This document shows positions 34,080 to 42,915 of a stretch of DNA of 64,000 nucleotides, piece by piece; the stretch's first letter is position 1, and the number at the start of each line of letters is the position of its first letter. Source of the DNA: Bacillota bacterium. Its GTDB lineage: Bacteria; Bacillota; Bacilli; Paenibacillales; NBRC-103111. The position numbers and the translations under genes were made by a program. Location: NCBI GenBank assembly GCA_023386955.1, contig JAEWIS010000038.1, positions 1 through 64,000 on the forward strand. The letters are read 5' to 3'. The notes beneath the pieces are model-generated. The model was not told where the DNA came from, made no database searches, and saw nothing but the letters and a program-made list of their open reading frames with translations.

Positions 34080-34416
34080 ACCCGCATTCTCCCTCGATTC
34101 GCCGCAGAACGTCCTCCGGCACCGGACCGGTATGGATGCGCGTACCCTCCGGCCTGTAAGGATACAGAGCCTGAAACATCTGTGACCGGGCCACCATGCT
34201 GGAGGAATGCAGGTAAATCTCCTTGGCAAACAACGATCTTCGTACCATTTCCTTGGCCAGCTCCAGCCCGTTCATTTGGTCAAACCCCATATCATGGTCC
34301 AGGGACAGCAGCCCTACCTCTTCCAGCTCCAAAAGAAGCAGGCATTCCTCCCCCGTCCGGGCAAGCGTAAAGCCCTGGGGCCTGGGCCGGGCATCATCCA
34401 TATACACATGGATCAT
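34078..34416 (-). CDS. Cyclic-phosphate-processing receiver-like domain protein
   Basis: 112 residues. The pattern MIHVYMDDARPRPQGF, TGEECLLLLE, LSLDHDMG and NGLELAK is typical of the small receiver-like domain family annotated cREC_REC, with acidic residues placed as in receiver domains. Start overlaps the nfo stop (ATGA). The TAG stop coincides with the end of a 19-bp repeat. Role in this repair cluster is unknown; the family assignment is from memory of its motif. Confidence 0.7.
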   Translation of the reverse strand: MIHVYMDDARPRPQGFTLARTGEECLLLLELEEVGLLSLDHDMGFDQMNGLELAKEMVRRSLFAKEIYLHSSSMVARSQMFQALYPYRPEGTRIHTGPVPEDVLRRIEGECG

Positions 34417-35258
34417 GGCGAATCTCCTTCCATCATCAGCTGCTTAACCAAGGCCAGCTCCTGCCGGTGTGTGCCGTCGGCCCCGGACTCCGTTTCCAAT
34501 ACACCGGGGAGATCCATCCGGCCAAAATACGAAAAAAACCGCCGGAACTCCTCCGCCCCGATATGTCCGCCCCCGATAGGAGCATGCCTGTCCTTGCCCG
34601 AGCCGGAGGGATAGCGGGAGTCGTTCAGGTGAATCGCCTTCAGGCCGTCGAAATAACCCAGGGCTTCTCCCTTTGCTGTCCAGTCCCCCATATGTCCCGG
34701 TCTCCAGACCCCGCTGGCGAACAAATGGCACGTATCCAGACAAAACCCGATTTTGTCCGGATAATCGGACAGCCTGCGGATCTGGCACAGCTCCTCCAGG
34801 GTCGTACCCATATTGCCGCCTTCACCCGCCAGATTTTCCAGCAGGAATAATGTGTTTCCTTCCCACCGGGCCAAAACCTCATTTATACATTGTAGTATAT
34901 TTTGGTAGTCTTGTAACGCGTTAATCTGCTTGCCCTTACCGAAGTGGACGATGATCCCAAGACTCCCGCAATCCTCGGCAATCTCCAGATCATTGTAGAG
35001 TGACCGTACAGTTAAATCCCGGAGCTCCCCGGGAGGCACCGCCAGATTGACCGGATACGGGGTATGGGCGATGGAGACAAGGCCATACTCCCGGCAAAAC
35101 GCGGCACACGCGGCGGCATCCTTACGGTCCCAGCTTTTTAACGTCAAGCTGCGGGGGTTCTTGGGGAAATATTGATAGGACTGCGCTCCCAAGGCGACAG
35201 CAGTTTTGGCGGCTTGCAGGTAGCCGCGGCGGATACTGATATGGCAGCCGATCTTCAA
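34413..35258 (-). CDS. nfo: Deoxyribonuclease IV (endonuclease IV family)
   Basis: 281-residue TIM-barrel AP endonuclease. Metal-site residues can be placed in IGCHISIRRG, LGIIVHFGKG, LLENLAGEG, FCLDTCHLFASG, IHLNDSRYPSGSGKDRHAPIG and VLETESG. It cleaves at abasic sites in base excision repair. The frame extends to ATG 35276 without a ribosome binding site; TTG 35258 follows GGGAGGGGAGGG. Sits 24 bp after the Fpg-type glycosylase gene, the enzyme acting one step earlier. Confidence 0.92.
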   Translation of the reverse strand: MKIGCHISIRRGYLQAAKTAVALGAQSYQYFPKNPRSLTLKSWDRKDAAACAAFCREYGLVSIAHTPYPVNLAVPPGELRDLTVRSLYNDLEIAEDCGSLGIIVHFGKGKQINALQDYQNILQCINEVLARWEGNTLFLLENLAGEGGNMGTTLEELCQIRRLSDYPDKIGFCLDTCHLFASGVWRPGHMGDWTAKGEALGYFDGLKAIHLNDSRYPSGSGKDRHAPIGGGHIGAEEFRRFFSYFGRMDLPGVLETESGADGTHRQELALVKQLMMEGDSP

Positions 35259-35282
35259 GGCACCCTCCCCTCCCATTCTTTG

Positions 35283-36092
35283 TTAATGTTGGCATCCCGG
35301 ACAGGAGAATGACTTCTTCGAGGCAAAATCCACCCGGGCAATGGGCGTTCCGCACCGGACACAGGGTTCCCCCTCCCGGTCATATACCCGGCACAGCGGG
35401 TCAAAGCCGCCGGTCAGCGTATCACCTTGGAACAAAGGAACATCCATATACCCGCCGTGGGAGGCAGCTTCGGATAGTGTGGAGCGCATGGCATGGAACA
35501 GCCTGGCCAGTTCCTCCTCCGGGAGGCTCTCCAGCCTGCGCTGGGGCAGAATCCCCGCAGTGAAGCAGATTTCATCGGAATAGCAGTTCCCGATTCCTGA
35601 CAGCACGGATTGGTCCACAAGGGCAGTTTTCAGATACCCCCGTTTTTTCCCTAGGAGACTACAGAAATTACTTTCCGTAAATGCCGGATCAAAGGGCTCC
35701 GGACCCAGCTTCTGCAGCAGACGGGAAGCCTCCTCCTCCTGATACAGATGGAGATAGCCCAGCCGCAGTCCGATAAAGTAAAGACGATGCTCGCCAAAAG
35801 CCAGCTCCACCTGCACCGTCCGGTCCGGACGCTCCTCCGGTGTTCCCCATACCATCGCTCCGCCCAGCATCAGATGAAGCACCAGCACCCAATTTTGCTC
35901 CATATGAAAAAGAAGATGCTTGGCCCGCCGGGAAATCCCCCGGACCCGCACCCCCAACACCGCCGCGGAAAACTCCTCCACGGTCACATTAATGGATTTC
36001 TCTCTTCCGATCTGCACACCGGTGACCATTTTCCCCGCAATTCTCGGAATTAACAGCTGGCGATAGGTTTCCATCTCAGGCAGCTCAGGCAT
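35283..36092 (-). CDS. mutM: Fpg/Nei-family DNA glycosylase (formamidopyrimidine type)
   Basis: 269 residues starting MPELPEME with catalytic Pro2 and Glu3, Lys58 in RRAKHL, the helix-two-turns-helix near LVDQSVLSGIGNCYSDEI, and a C-terminal zinc finger CVRCGTP...CPGCQ. Removes oxidised purines and nicks the strand. ATG 36092 starts the conserved N-terminus exactly. It may be a paralogue of the main MutM; both would look like this. Confidence 0.9.
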   Translation of the reverse strand: MPELPEMETYRQLLIPRIAGKMVTGVQIGREKSINVTVEEFSAAVLGVRVRGISRRAKHLLFHMEQNWVLVLHLMLGGAMVWGTPEERPDRTVQVELAFGEHRLYFIGLRLGYLHLYQEEEASRLLQKLGPEPFDPAFTESNFCSLLGKKRGYLKTALVDQSVLSGIGNCYSDEICFTAGILPQRRLESLPEEELARLFHAMRSTLSEAASHGGYMDVPLFQGDTLTGGFDPLCRVYDREGEPCVRCGTPIARVDFASKKSFSCPGCQH

Positions 36093-36170
36093 GTTTAACC
36101 TCCGTGGGATGTTTTGCCAATATATTTCATTAGCATGCTCCACACAGCGGGCTTTATTCCTCCGGCCTGA

Positions 36171-37742
36171 TTAGGCCTCCGCCTGTTTCTCACCATCGTA
36201 CCGGGTTTGCGGCCCCGACCGCTGCAGCTTCTTGCGCAGCCGCTCCGTCCGTTTTTTCAGCTCCTTGGCCATTTCTCCTGCTTTATCCGGCTTACCAGCC
36301 TTATCTCCGGCTCCCGCCAGCTCCAGAAGCTCCTCCTCCAAGGGGATCACCCCAGGCTTTCTTCGGGAAGCCTTGGCCCTTCCGGAGGCCCGCTTCGAGG
36401 CAGCCTGCAGCAGCCGGTGCTTTTCCTCTGCCCATAGAAGGGCTTCATCCGCATAAAGCAAAGCATCCTCGTAGCTTTTTTGGCGGTGCTCGCAATACAT
36501 AGCCATCTCGATATAGGGAATAAGCGACGGTTCCAAAGAGGTTGGCGTTTCCTTGCCGATGGCGATGGCCTTGCACCACAGAGCAGATGCCTGCTCCCAT
36601 TGCCCGCATTGTTTGTAATAAGCCGCCAGGGGTGTGGCCAGGTACTGGTAAGCAGCGCCTTTTTCTCCGCCCGACATCACACGAAGATACAGTTGGTCCA
36701 TGGTCACCCCCGCCAGCTGGGAGCAGCCCATCCGGGAAAGCCACAGACCGTAGCGGAACTGCTCCTCCGGGACCCTGTTCAGAGCGTTGTAATCGCCCTT
36801 CAACGCCTTCGCAAACAGCACCGCCAGTCCGGCCAAGGAGAGAATATCCAAACCGTTATGGAGGAAAACTGGGGCGATGGAATCAGGCTTCTTTTCCGCC
36901 AGATACAGAAAGTACAGCGCCGGGGCCATCGAACCGGGCACATCGTCCTCCCTTACAAAATCCAGCTGCGTCTCCTCCACCTTCCCCAGCTTGCAGGAGG
37001 GCAGCGTATGCCGCCACAGGCTTCGGGACGCGTACAGGAAATCCAGATGGAAAGGCTCCGGGTCAGGCGACCGCATCCGGTGCATGACGAAGCGCGTTTG
37101 CAGCAGCGGCCAGTCGAAGGACTTGCCGTTATAGGAAACCATAAAGCGGAAACGCTCCAGCCTTTTTTTCAAGTAGCTGAGCATAGCCAGCTCCTCTGCC
37201 GGATTGCGGATGAACAGCTGCTCCACAATAAAGGTCCCGTTTTGCCAATAGCCAAGTCCCACCATAAAAGCCACATTGCCGGCGCCATGCCCCAATCCTG
37301 TTGTTTCCGTATCGAAGAAGACCATGTCCTCCGCAGAGACCGGCTGTCCTTCGGCATCCTTGGCGAACGCCCCTAACTCACCGGCACAGCCATACAAGTC
37401 GGCCAGCCTGCAGGAGCCATGCACATAGTCAGCGGAATAGTGGAGCTTGCGGCGGATAAAATCCCCCTCCTGCGTATGGACCAGCACCGCCTCCAGCCGG
37501 TCCCATTGGGCGCCTAAAGACTCCTCCCATTCCTCCTGCGGAGCTTCAACTGCCTCCACCATCTGGTTGGCCGCATCCGTTACCGTTTCTAACGGGCCCA
37601 AAGGCTCCTCCGCAAAAGCAGAAGGTTCCTCCAGCTGCTCCCCGTCCAAAACACGGCTTGCCTCTGTTTCCGTCTCGGAGGTTTGTCCCTGACTTGGGCT
37701 TTGACCCACATAACGCCGTAACCGGTCCTTCAATCCGCTCAT
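36171..37742 (-). CDS. mrfB: RNase H-like exonuclease MrfB (YprB)
   Basis: 523 residues with a DnaQ-like exonuclease fold: MVFFDTETTGLGHG (metal-binding DxE), MVSYNGKSFDWPLLQTR and a later NGLDILSLAGLAVLF. The C-terminal half is TPR-like and ends in a Lys/Arg-rich tail. Partner of MrfA in mitomycin-type damage repair known from B. subtilis. ATG overlaps the mrfA stop (ATGA). It is about 100 residues longer than the Bacillus protein. Confidence 0.88.
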   Translation of the reverse strand: MSGLKDRLRRYVGQSPSQGQTSETETEASRVLDGEQLEEPSAFAEEPLGPLETVTDAANQMVEAVEAPQEEWEESLGAQWDRLEAVLVHTQEGDFIRRKLHYSADYVHGSCRLADLYGCAGELGAFAKDAEGQPVSAEDMVFFDTETTGLGHGAGNVAFMVGLGYWQNGTFIVEQLFIRNPAEELAMLSYLKKRLERFRFMVSYNGKSFDWPLLQTRFVMHRMRSPDPEPFHLDFLYASRSLWRHTLPSCKLGKVEETQLDFVREDDVPGSMAPALYFLYLAEKKPDSIAPVFLHNGLDILSLAGLAVLFAKALKGDYNALNRVPEEQFRYGLWLSRMGCSQLAGVTMDQLYLRVMSGGEKGAAYQYLATPLAAYYKQCGQWEQASALWCKAIAIGKETPTSLEPSLIPYIEMAMYCEHRQKSYEDALLYADEALLWAEEKHRLLQAASKRASGRAKASRRKPGVIPLEEELLELAGAGDKAGKPDKAGEMAKELKKRTERLRKKLQRSGPQTRYDGEKQAEA

Positions 37743-40048
37743 AAGCCGCCTTCTTCCCCCTTCTCATGGGAATCCAAAAGCTGGCCCAGCAGTTCTCCCG
37801 CCAATTGTTTGCCCAATAACCCCACCTCTTCAATCGGCCCCACACAGGCCGGACAGCCGCTCATACAGCCACAACGCTGAATGGTGTCCCTCGCCTGGCG
37901 CAGGAGCTGTCCATGAACCTCGTACAGCCGCTCGCTTAGCCCGATACCCCCGGGATACCGGTCATACAGGAAGATGGTCGGTTGTTTGTTATGGATGGCT
38001 CTCACCTGGGGCACCACCCGTATGTCCGAGGGATCGCACATCAGATAAAGCGGCGCCAGCGAAACCAGAATATTCGCCACTCCCAGCAGCGCAAACTGCA
38101 GGTCATGGGCGTTTCTCCCCTTCAGAACATCCTCATCCACCGAAAACCAGTAGGAATTGGTATGCAGCTCCTCCTCCGGCAGATGAATAGGACCCGAGCC
38201 GATATTTTCATGAGTGCGGAGCTTGATTTTCTTAAAAATAGTGGCCTTGGCATTCACCGTAACCTCGCCGAATTGCCGGACCAGCCCCTCCGAACGCTCC
38301 TCCTTGTGGACCTGCAGCACCTTGAGCTGCACAGCCAGGTTGGCATCAGTGAAATAATCCACGCTGACCTCCCGGACATAGGCCTTCTTTTCCTCATAAT
38401 CCAGCTTCTCCACCTGGTACTGGACACCCTCGTGAATATAGATGGCCTCCTCATGCAGCAGGGTCATGGCGCCGAACCGGTCCATCTCCCCGATTACCTT
38501 GCTCCCATAGGTCATATCAATGATGACCACATTCTCCTGTGCTGCAGAACGCAAGGAAATGTCATGGGCCGGGAAGGACTGCTCCATCCAGTACCACCGC
38601 CGGTCCACCTTGTGCAGAATCCGCTCCTCCACCAGGAATTCCAGAATATCCGCCAAGGCTTCCTCTCCGAAGAATTCCCCCTCCTCAAAAGGCAGCTCAT
38701 ATGCCGCACATTTAATGTGGTCAACTAAAATCACCAGATTATCCGGCGAGATCAAGGCCCGTTCAGGCGGCCTTTCGAAGAAATACTTGGGATTATCGAT
38801 AATATACTGATCCAGCGGATTGCTGCTGGCTACCAGCACGGTGACAGAGCTTTCCTGCCTGCGTCCCGCCCGCCCGGATTGCTGCCAGGTGCTGGCGATG
38901 GTGCCGGGATAACCGTTCATCACACAGGCCTGCAGCTGCCCAATGTCGATCCCCAGCTCCAGGGCATTAGTGCTGACCACCCCGCGGATTTCCCCGTTGC
39001 GTAAGCCCCGCTCGATCTCTCTGCGCTGCTTGGGAAGATAACCGCCCCGGTAGCCCCGGATGGACTTGGTTCCCAGCTCATGGGCCACCAGATCCTGTAG
39101 ATAAGTCAGCAAAATCTCCACCCGCACCCGGCTTCTGGCAAAAACAATGGTTTGCACCCCATGCTTCAGAAGCGCCGCCGCCACCTTTTGGGTTTCCAGC
39201 ACGCTGCTGCGCCGGATGCCAAGCTGCTGGTTGACCACGGGAGGATTGTAAAAAACAAAATGCTTCTCCCCTGCGGGCGCCCCATTATTGTCGATGAGAG
39301 CCATACTCTCCCCGATAAGCCGCTCCGCGTGATCCTTCGGGTTCTCGATGGTAGCCGAAGCACAGATAAACTGAGGTTGGGAGCCATAGAACCGGCAAAT
39401 TCGCTTGAGACGCCGGATAACATTGGCCACATGGCTGCCGAACACTCCCCGGTAGGAATGGACCTCATCGATGACCACATATTTCAGGTTCTCGAAGAGC
39501 TTCACCCACTTGGTATGATGGGGCAAAATAGCGGAATGCAGCATATCCGGGTTGGTCACCACAATATGCCCCGCATTGCGGATGGCCGTACGGGCCGCCG
39601 GTGAGGTATCCCCGTCATAGGTGTGGGCCTTCAGGTCCACCTCCATGCTGTCCACCAGCTCCTTCAGCTCCGCCACCTGGTCCTGGGCCAGCGCCTTGGT
39701 GGGAAATAAATATAATGCCCGTGCACTATCGTCGGACAGAATCCGGTTCAGCACCGGGAGATTGTAGCAAAAGGTTTTGCCGGAGGCGGTAGGCGTAACA
39801 GCCACCACATGCTGACCGTCCAGAACAGCCTGGAAGGCATCCGCCTGGTGGCGGTACAGACCCAGGATGCCCCGTTCCTGCAGCGCCTGGCGCAGCTTCG
39901 GGTGAATCAATTCCGGAAACGGCGCATAGACCGCATCCCGGGGAGGAATCGTGCGCCAGTGGGTAATATTGCGGGCAATCTCCGGCGTCCGCCGCAATAA
40001 TTCTATGGTTTCCTCAACGGATGAGGCTTTGCCTGTTAACGGATTCAT
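37739..40048 (-). CDS. mrfA: DEAD/DEAH helicase MrfA (YprA)
   Basis: 769 residues. Helicase motifs: HQADAFQAVLDGQHVVAVTPTASGKT (motif I region), DEVH, SATIENP, RSRVRVE, STNALELGIDIG, and QQSGRAGRR. The C-terminal domain carries the family Cys cluster CGCMSGCPAC. It translocates on DNA to help remove damage together with MrfB. ATG 40048 is chosen over upstream starts as it begins the conserved part. A good promoter lies 46 bp upstream. Confidence 0.92.
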   Translation of the reverse strand: MNPLTGKASSVEETIELLRRTPEIARNITHWRTIPPRDAVYAPFPELIHPKLRQALQERGILGLYRHQADAFQAVLDGQHVVAVTPTASGKTFCYNLPVLNRILSDDSARALYLFPTKALAQDQVAELKELVDSMEVDLKAHTYDGDTSPAARTAIRNAGHIVVTNPDMLHSAILPHHTKWVKLFENLKYVVIDEVHSYRGVFGSHVANVIRRLKRICRFYGSQPQFICASATIENPKDHAERLIGESMALIDNNGAPAGEKHFVFYNPPVVNQQLGIRRSSVLETQKVAAALLKHGVQTIVFARSRVRVEILLTYLQDLVAHELGTKSIRGYRGGYLPKQRREIERGLRNGEIRGVVSTNALELGIDIGQLQACVMNGYPGTIASTWQQSGRAGRRQESSVTVLVASSNPLDQYIIDNPKYFFERPPERALISPDNLVILVDHIKCAAYELPFEEGEFFGEEALADILEFLVEERILHKVDRRWYWMEQSFPAHDISLRSAAQENVVIIDMTYGSKVIGEMDRFGAMTLLHEEAIYIHEGVQYQVEKLDYEEKKAYVREVSVDYFTDANLAVQLKVLQVHKEERSEGLVRQFGEVTVNAKATIFKKIKLRTHENIGSGPIHLPEEELHTNSYWFSVDEDVLKGRNAHDLQFALLGVANILVSLAPLYLMCDPSDIRVVPQVRAIHNKQPTIFLYDRYPGGIGLSERLYEVHGQLLRQARDTIQRCGCMSGCPACVGPIEEVGLLGKQLAGELLGQLLDSHEKGEEGGL

Positions 40049-40093
40049 TTCCCAAACACACCTTCCTATATAAACAACTGGGCAGATGCTTCC

Positions 40094-40122
40094 ATTGTAC
40101 AGAATATACGTTCGGTGGGCAA
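40094..40122 (-). promoter_or_regulatory. mrfA promoter with LexA-like box in the spacer
   Basis: Minus strand TTGCCC (40117-40122), 17-bp spacer, TACAAT (40094-40099) with extended TG. The spacer contains CGAACGTATATTCT (40101-40114), 8 of 10 conserved positions of the Bacillus SOS box. SOS control is inference. Confidence 0.55.
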
Positions 40123-40160
40123 TCGGTTTTGTCATTTTCCTGCACAGTCCTACGCCAAAT

Positions 40161-40198
40161 AGGCTCTTCCGCATAGGCCTGGGCCTACAAAAGAGCCT
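40161..40198 (-). terminator. Nested hairpin downstream of pilX-like gene
   Basis: AGGCTCTT (40161-40168) pairs with AAGAGCCT (40191-40198); inside is TAGGCC-tg-GGCCTA (40174-40187). Only ATTTGG follows on the minus strand, so termination would be weak. Confidence 0.4.
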
Positions 40199-40296
40199 TG
40201 AATCGCCGAACTCCGCTATTTCCGGACTGCAGCACTCAAGTAAACACGAATTGGTAAGAGGGCTGTCAGTTCCTGCGCTTGCCCGGGTAATAACGG

Positions 40297-41829
40297 TTAT
40301 GAGTTGGAGCCTTGCCAGTTTGTAAATTGCAAAATCCGTTTCTGTCCGCCTCCGGCAACAGGAGGGTTATAGTTGATCACAATATGAGGTGAGCCGGGAT
40401 TGGACTGCTGGTACTGGGAGGATGTATAGCTTCCGCCTATGCTGGCCCCTCCAAAATACAGATTATTATTAAAATATCTGTCTGATCGGAAGGTGAGATT
40501 TCCCAAACACCCTACCGTTTGTTTGACATTCATATTATTGACATGATCACCAAACTCAATATTGCCCAACGTCAGCATTGCCCCATTCGTAAGGGTTAAT
40601 CCGCCGCTATTGATGACCCCGTTGAATTTGATGGTGCCGGAGCTGAGAACCGATCTTCCCACCACCATTTTGTCTGTGTTGCCGCTGACGGTTAACACCC
40701 CTTCACTGGCATTAGGGTTATTAATATAGATGGAGCCGTCTACAGTCAAAGCATAACCGTTGCTGTTAATGCCGTTGGAGATAATCAGCGCCTTCTTTGT
40801 GGAGATATCCTTATGAATCCAGGTGTTGTTAACCTTGGTAAATTCGATTTTCCCATCGGCAATAAGGGAGCCCATAATCTCTATCTTATCGTTGATCTGT
40901 CCGAAGGTAAGATCGGATTGGGAGTATATGGAGCCTCCGGTATAGATACGTTTAATCGTCCGGTTAAAGTCAATATAGCTTTTGGCGAAAATAGATCCGG
41001 ATACATCCAGCCCGAAGTTATCATTGGTGGCACGTATGCTGCCGCCTGCGGCCAACTCACCCTTGATGGTGACAATATCGTTGCGCTTTTCAATCGTAAT
41101 ATCACCGGGGGTGATAATGCTGGCATTGATGGTGACGGAGCCGTTGACATCTCGAACTTTGATGTTATTGCCGCTGCACTCCAATATATCGGGGTATGCC
41201 TTACAAACCGCATTCACATTGGAATTGGCCTGCACATCTACCGCTTGCCCCACCGTCTGGTTTTTCATCAATGAAGCGAAGGTTTTGGTAAATTCCTCGC
41301 GGAAGTTAGGATACGGATGCAGGAAGCCGGTATTTTCCTTAAAAGATCCCTGCTGGTAGCCGTTGAGGTTATATTGGGAAACCACGTCCTTTCCGAACAC
41401 TCCCGGGACAGAATCATTGCCTTGCTGTGCTAAATAATTCATGGTTAAAACTCGTTTGCGGTTCAGAATCCCGGAGCCGGTATCTCCCTTAGATTTCAAT
41501 TCAGGGCCGGCAACAGAAACCTCAAGCAGATCTGTGTTCATATAAGGAATTTTATTAACCTCATTAATTATCTCTCCAACCTGCAAGGGATTAAGCTCCA
41601 TATCCTGCCCATAAAAAGCCTCCTCCATCACTCTCTTAACGATGGCCATGCCAGATTCGGCGGCGTATTGGGCTTGTTCGGTCCGTTCCCCTTTTTTGTT
41701 GTTCACATTGCCTTGGCTAAGGCTTAACAGCAAGGGGGCGGAAATGGCAGACAACAGAAAAACCAGAAACAAAACCAGCAACAGGGTATTCCCCTTTTCA
41801 TTCTGCATACGGGACATTAGTCCTCTCAT
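40297..41829 (-). CDS. PilX-like type IV pilus protein with repetitive beta-rich domain
   Basis: 510 residues. N-terminal prepilin-like helix (NTLLLVLFLVFLLSAISAPLLLSL) followed by AAESGMAIVKR as in PilX. From about 220 on, the sequence is a run of short strands (VNGSVTINASIITPGDITIEKRN, AGGSIRATNDNFG, DVSGSIFAKSYIDFN, TGGSIYSQSDLTFG) suggesting a beta-helix or bactofilin-like solenoid. ATG 41829 follows GGGAGGAAAGG. Divergent from the minor pilin pair. Confidence 0.75.
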   Translation of the reverse strand: MRGLMSRMQNEKGNTLLLVLFLVFLLSAISAPLLLSLSQGNVNNKKGERTEQAQYAAESGMAIVKRVMEEAFYGQDMELNPLQVGEIINEVNKIPYMNTDLLEVSVAGPELKSKGDTGSGILNRKRVLTMNYLAQQGNDSVPGVFGKDVVSQYNLNGYQQGSFKENTGFLHPYPNFREEFTKTFASLMKNQTVGQAVDVQANSNVNAVCKAYPDILECSGNNIKVRDVNGSVTINASIITPGDITIEKRNDIVTIKGELAAGGSIRATNDNFGLDVSGSIFAKSYIDFNRTIKRIYTGGSIYSQSDLTFGQINDKIEIMGSLIADGKIEFTKVNNTWIHKDISTKKALIISNGINSNGYALTVDGSIYINNPNASEGVLTVSGNTDKMVVGRSVLSSGTIKFNGVINSGGLTLTNGAMLTLGNIEFGDHVNNMNVKQTVGCLGNLTFRSDRYFNNNLYFGGASIGGSYTSSQYQQSNPGSPHIVINYNPPVAGGGQKRILQFTNWQGSNS

Positions 41830-41899
41830 TTTTCCTTTCCTCCCTTACTATTTTCCTATACAATGAAGATATTCTAGGATACGGGCTGGTGCTTTTTAC

Positions 41900-42394
41900 A
41901 TGCTGAGAAGGTTGAATTCCCGCGGGCTGACCCTGATTGAAGTGCTTGCTTCCGCCGCCATTCTGGCGTTTGTTGTGCTTTTGTTCAGCCTCTTGTTCAC
42001 ACAAGGCTACCGCAATTCTAAAACAGAGGAAAACCGGGACCAATCGGTGGCTATTGCCCGGGGCGTCATGGAGCTCATCAAAACCAATCTTCCTTCTCCC
42101 ACTGCCAGCGTTTCCTTCAATGGCACAACGATTAATCTGACCGCCATCCGCAATGCCAACGCCGCAACGGCCACTGCTGCTTCCTTCAACACCCAATATC
42201 CCGGCAGCACGGACGGCACCTATGCCATTGTAGTAACAGCAGATCCGGTACCAGAAAGCGTAACAGTAGAAAGCAAGGTTTTTCCCTTAAACCAATATTT
42301 CCGCAAGGTAAAGGTCCATGTTACGGAAACCATGTTCCAATCGGAATATACGCTGGAAAGCTACCTGGAGTATAACAAGGTGAACAAGGAATGA
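41900..42394 (+). CDS. Minor pilin, PilV-like
   Basis: 164 residues with a type III prepilin signal: NSRGLTLIEVLASAAILAFV (cleavage after Gly, Glu at +5). Rest is a typical small minor pilin with a polar globular part rich in Ala/Thr. On the plus strand in the middle of a minus-strand pilus cluster. Coupled to the next gene (4-bp ATGA overlap). Confidence 0.85.
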   Translation: MLRRLNSRGLTLIEVLASAAILAFVVLLFSLLFTQGYRNSKTEENRDQSVAIARGVMELIKTNLPSPTASVSFNGTTINLTAIRNANAATATAASFNTQYPGSTDGTYAIVVTADPVPESVTVESKVFPLNQYFRKVKVHVTETMFQSEYTLESYLEYNKVNKE

Positions 42395-42891
42395 TACCAT
42401 TGAGAAGAGCCATTTTTCCCAATCAAAAAGGAGTTACCCTGATCGAGCTGCTTGTAGCCATCTCTATCGCCTCTATTATTGTCGGGGTTATCTCGGCAGC
42501 CATTTATTCCTCCATCACCGGCTTTAACCACCTGACCGAAAAACAATCTGTCCAGGAGCAAGCCCGGCTGGTCACTGAGCAGGTTGCCGCCACTGTCAGG
42601 AAAAAGGCTTTTAGCAGCATTCAGGTGAAAGACGGCAATACACTGGAATTCAGCAATTCCCCTGCCGATTACACCAGCTTTAAATACGAAGGCAATAAAA
42701 TCACCATGACCACCCAGAACAACGCAACCCAACAGGTGATGGAATTGGCGCGAGGCGTAACGGCTATGCCCTTTGCGGTGACAAAACCCGGGCAGGAGCA
42801 TGAAATTAAAGTCAATCTGGTGTTCGGCGGCAAGGATATCGAGTCTTACACCTATAATTCCACTGTATATACAAAAAACTGGTCCGAATAA
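42391..42891 (+). CDS. Minor pilin, PilW-like
   Basis: 166 residues; prepilin motif NQKGVTLIELLVAISIASII with Glu at +5. Globular part contains IQVKDGNTLEFSNSPADY. Ends in a terminator that overlaps its stop. With the preceding gene and PilX-like it probably forms the initiation complex of the pilus. Confidence 0.85.
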   Translation: MIPLRRAIFPNQKGVTLIELLVAISIASIIVGVISAAIYSSITGFNHLTEKQSVQEQARLVTEQVAATVRKKAFSSIQVKDGNTLEFSNSPADYTSFKYEGNKITMTTQNNATQQVMELARGVTAMPFAVTKPGQEHEIKVNLVFGGKDIESYTYNSTVYTKNWSE

Positions 42892-42906
42892 GCTCCGGAC
42901 CTTTTT
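42881..42906 (+). terminator. Terminator after PilW-like gene
   Basis: GGTCCG (42881-42886) pairs with CGGACC (42896-42901), followed by TTTTT. The 5' arm lies inside the last codons. Confidence 0.75.
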
Positions 42907-42915
42907 GTTCCCAGA

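Noticed and set aside
40101..40114. Full-strength SOS box upstream of mrfA
   Set aside because: Two conserved positions differ, so it is reported only as a possible weak site.
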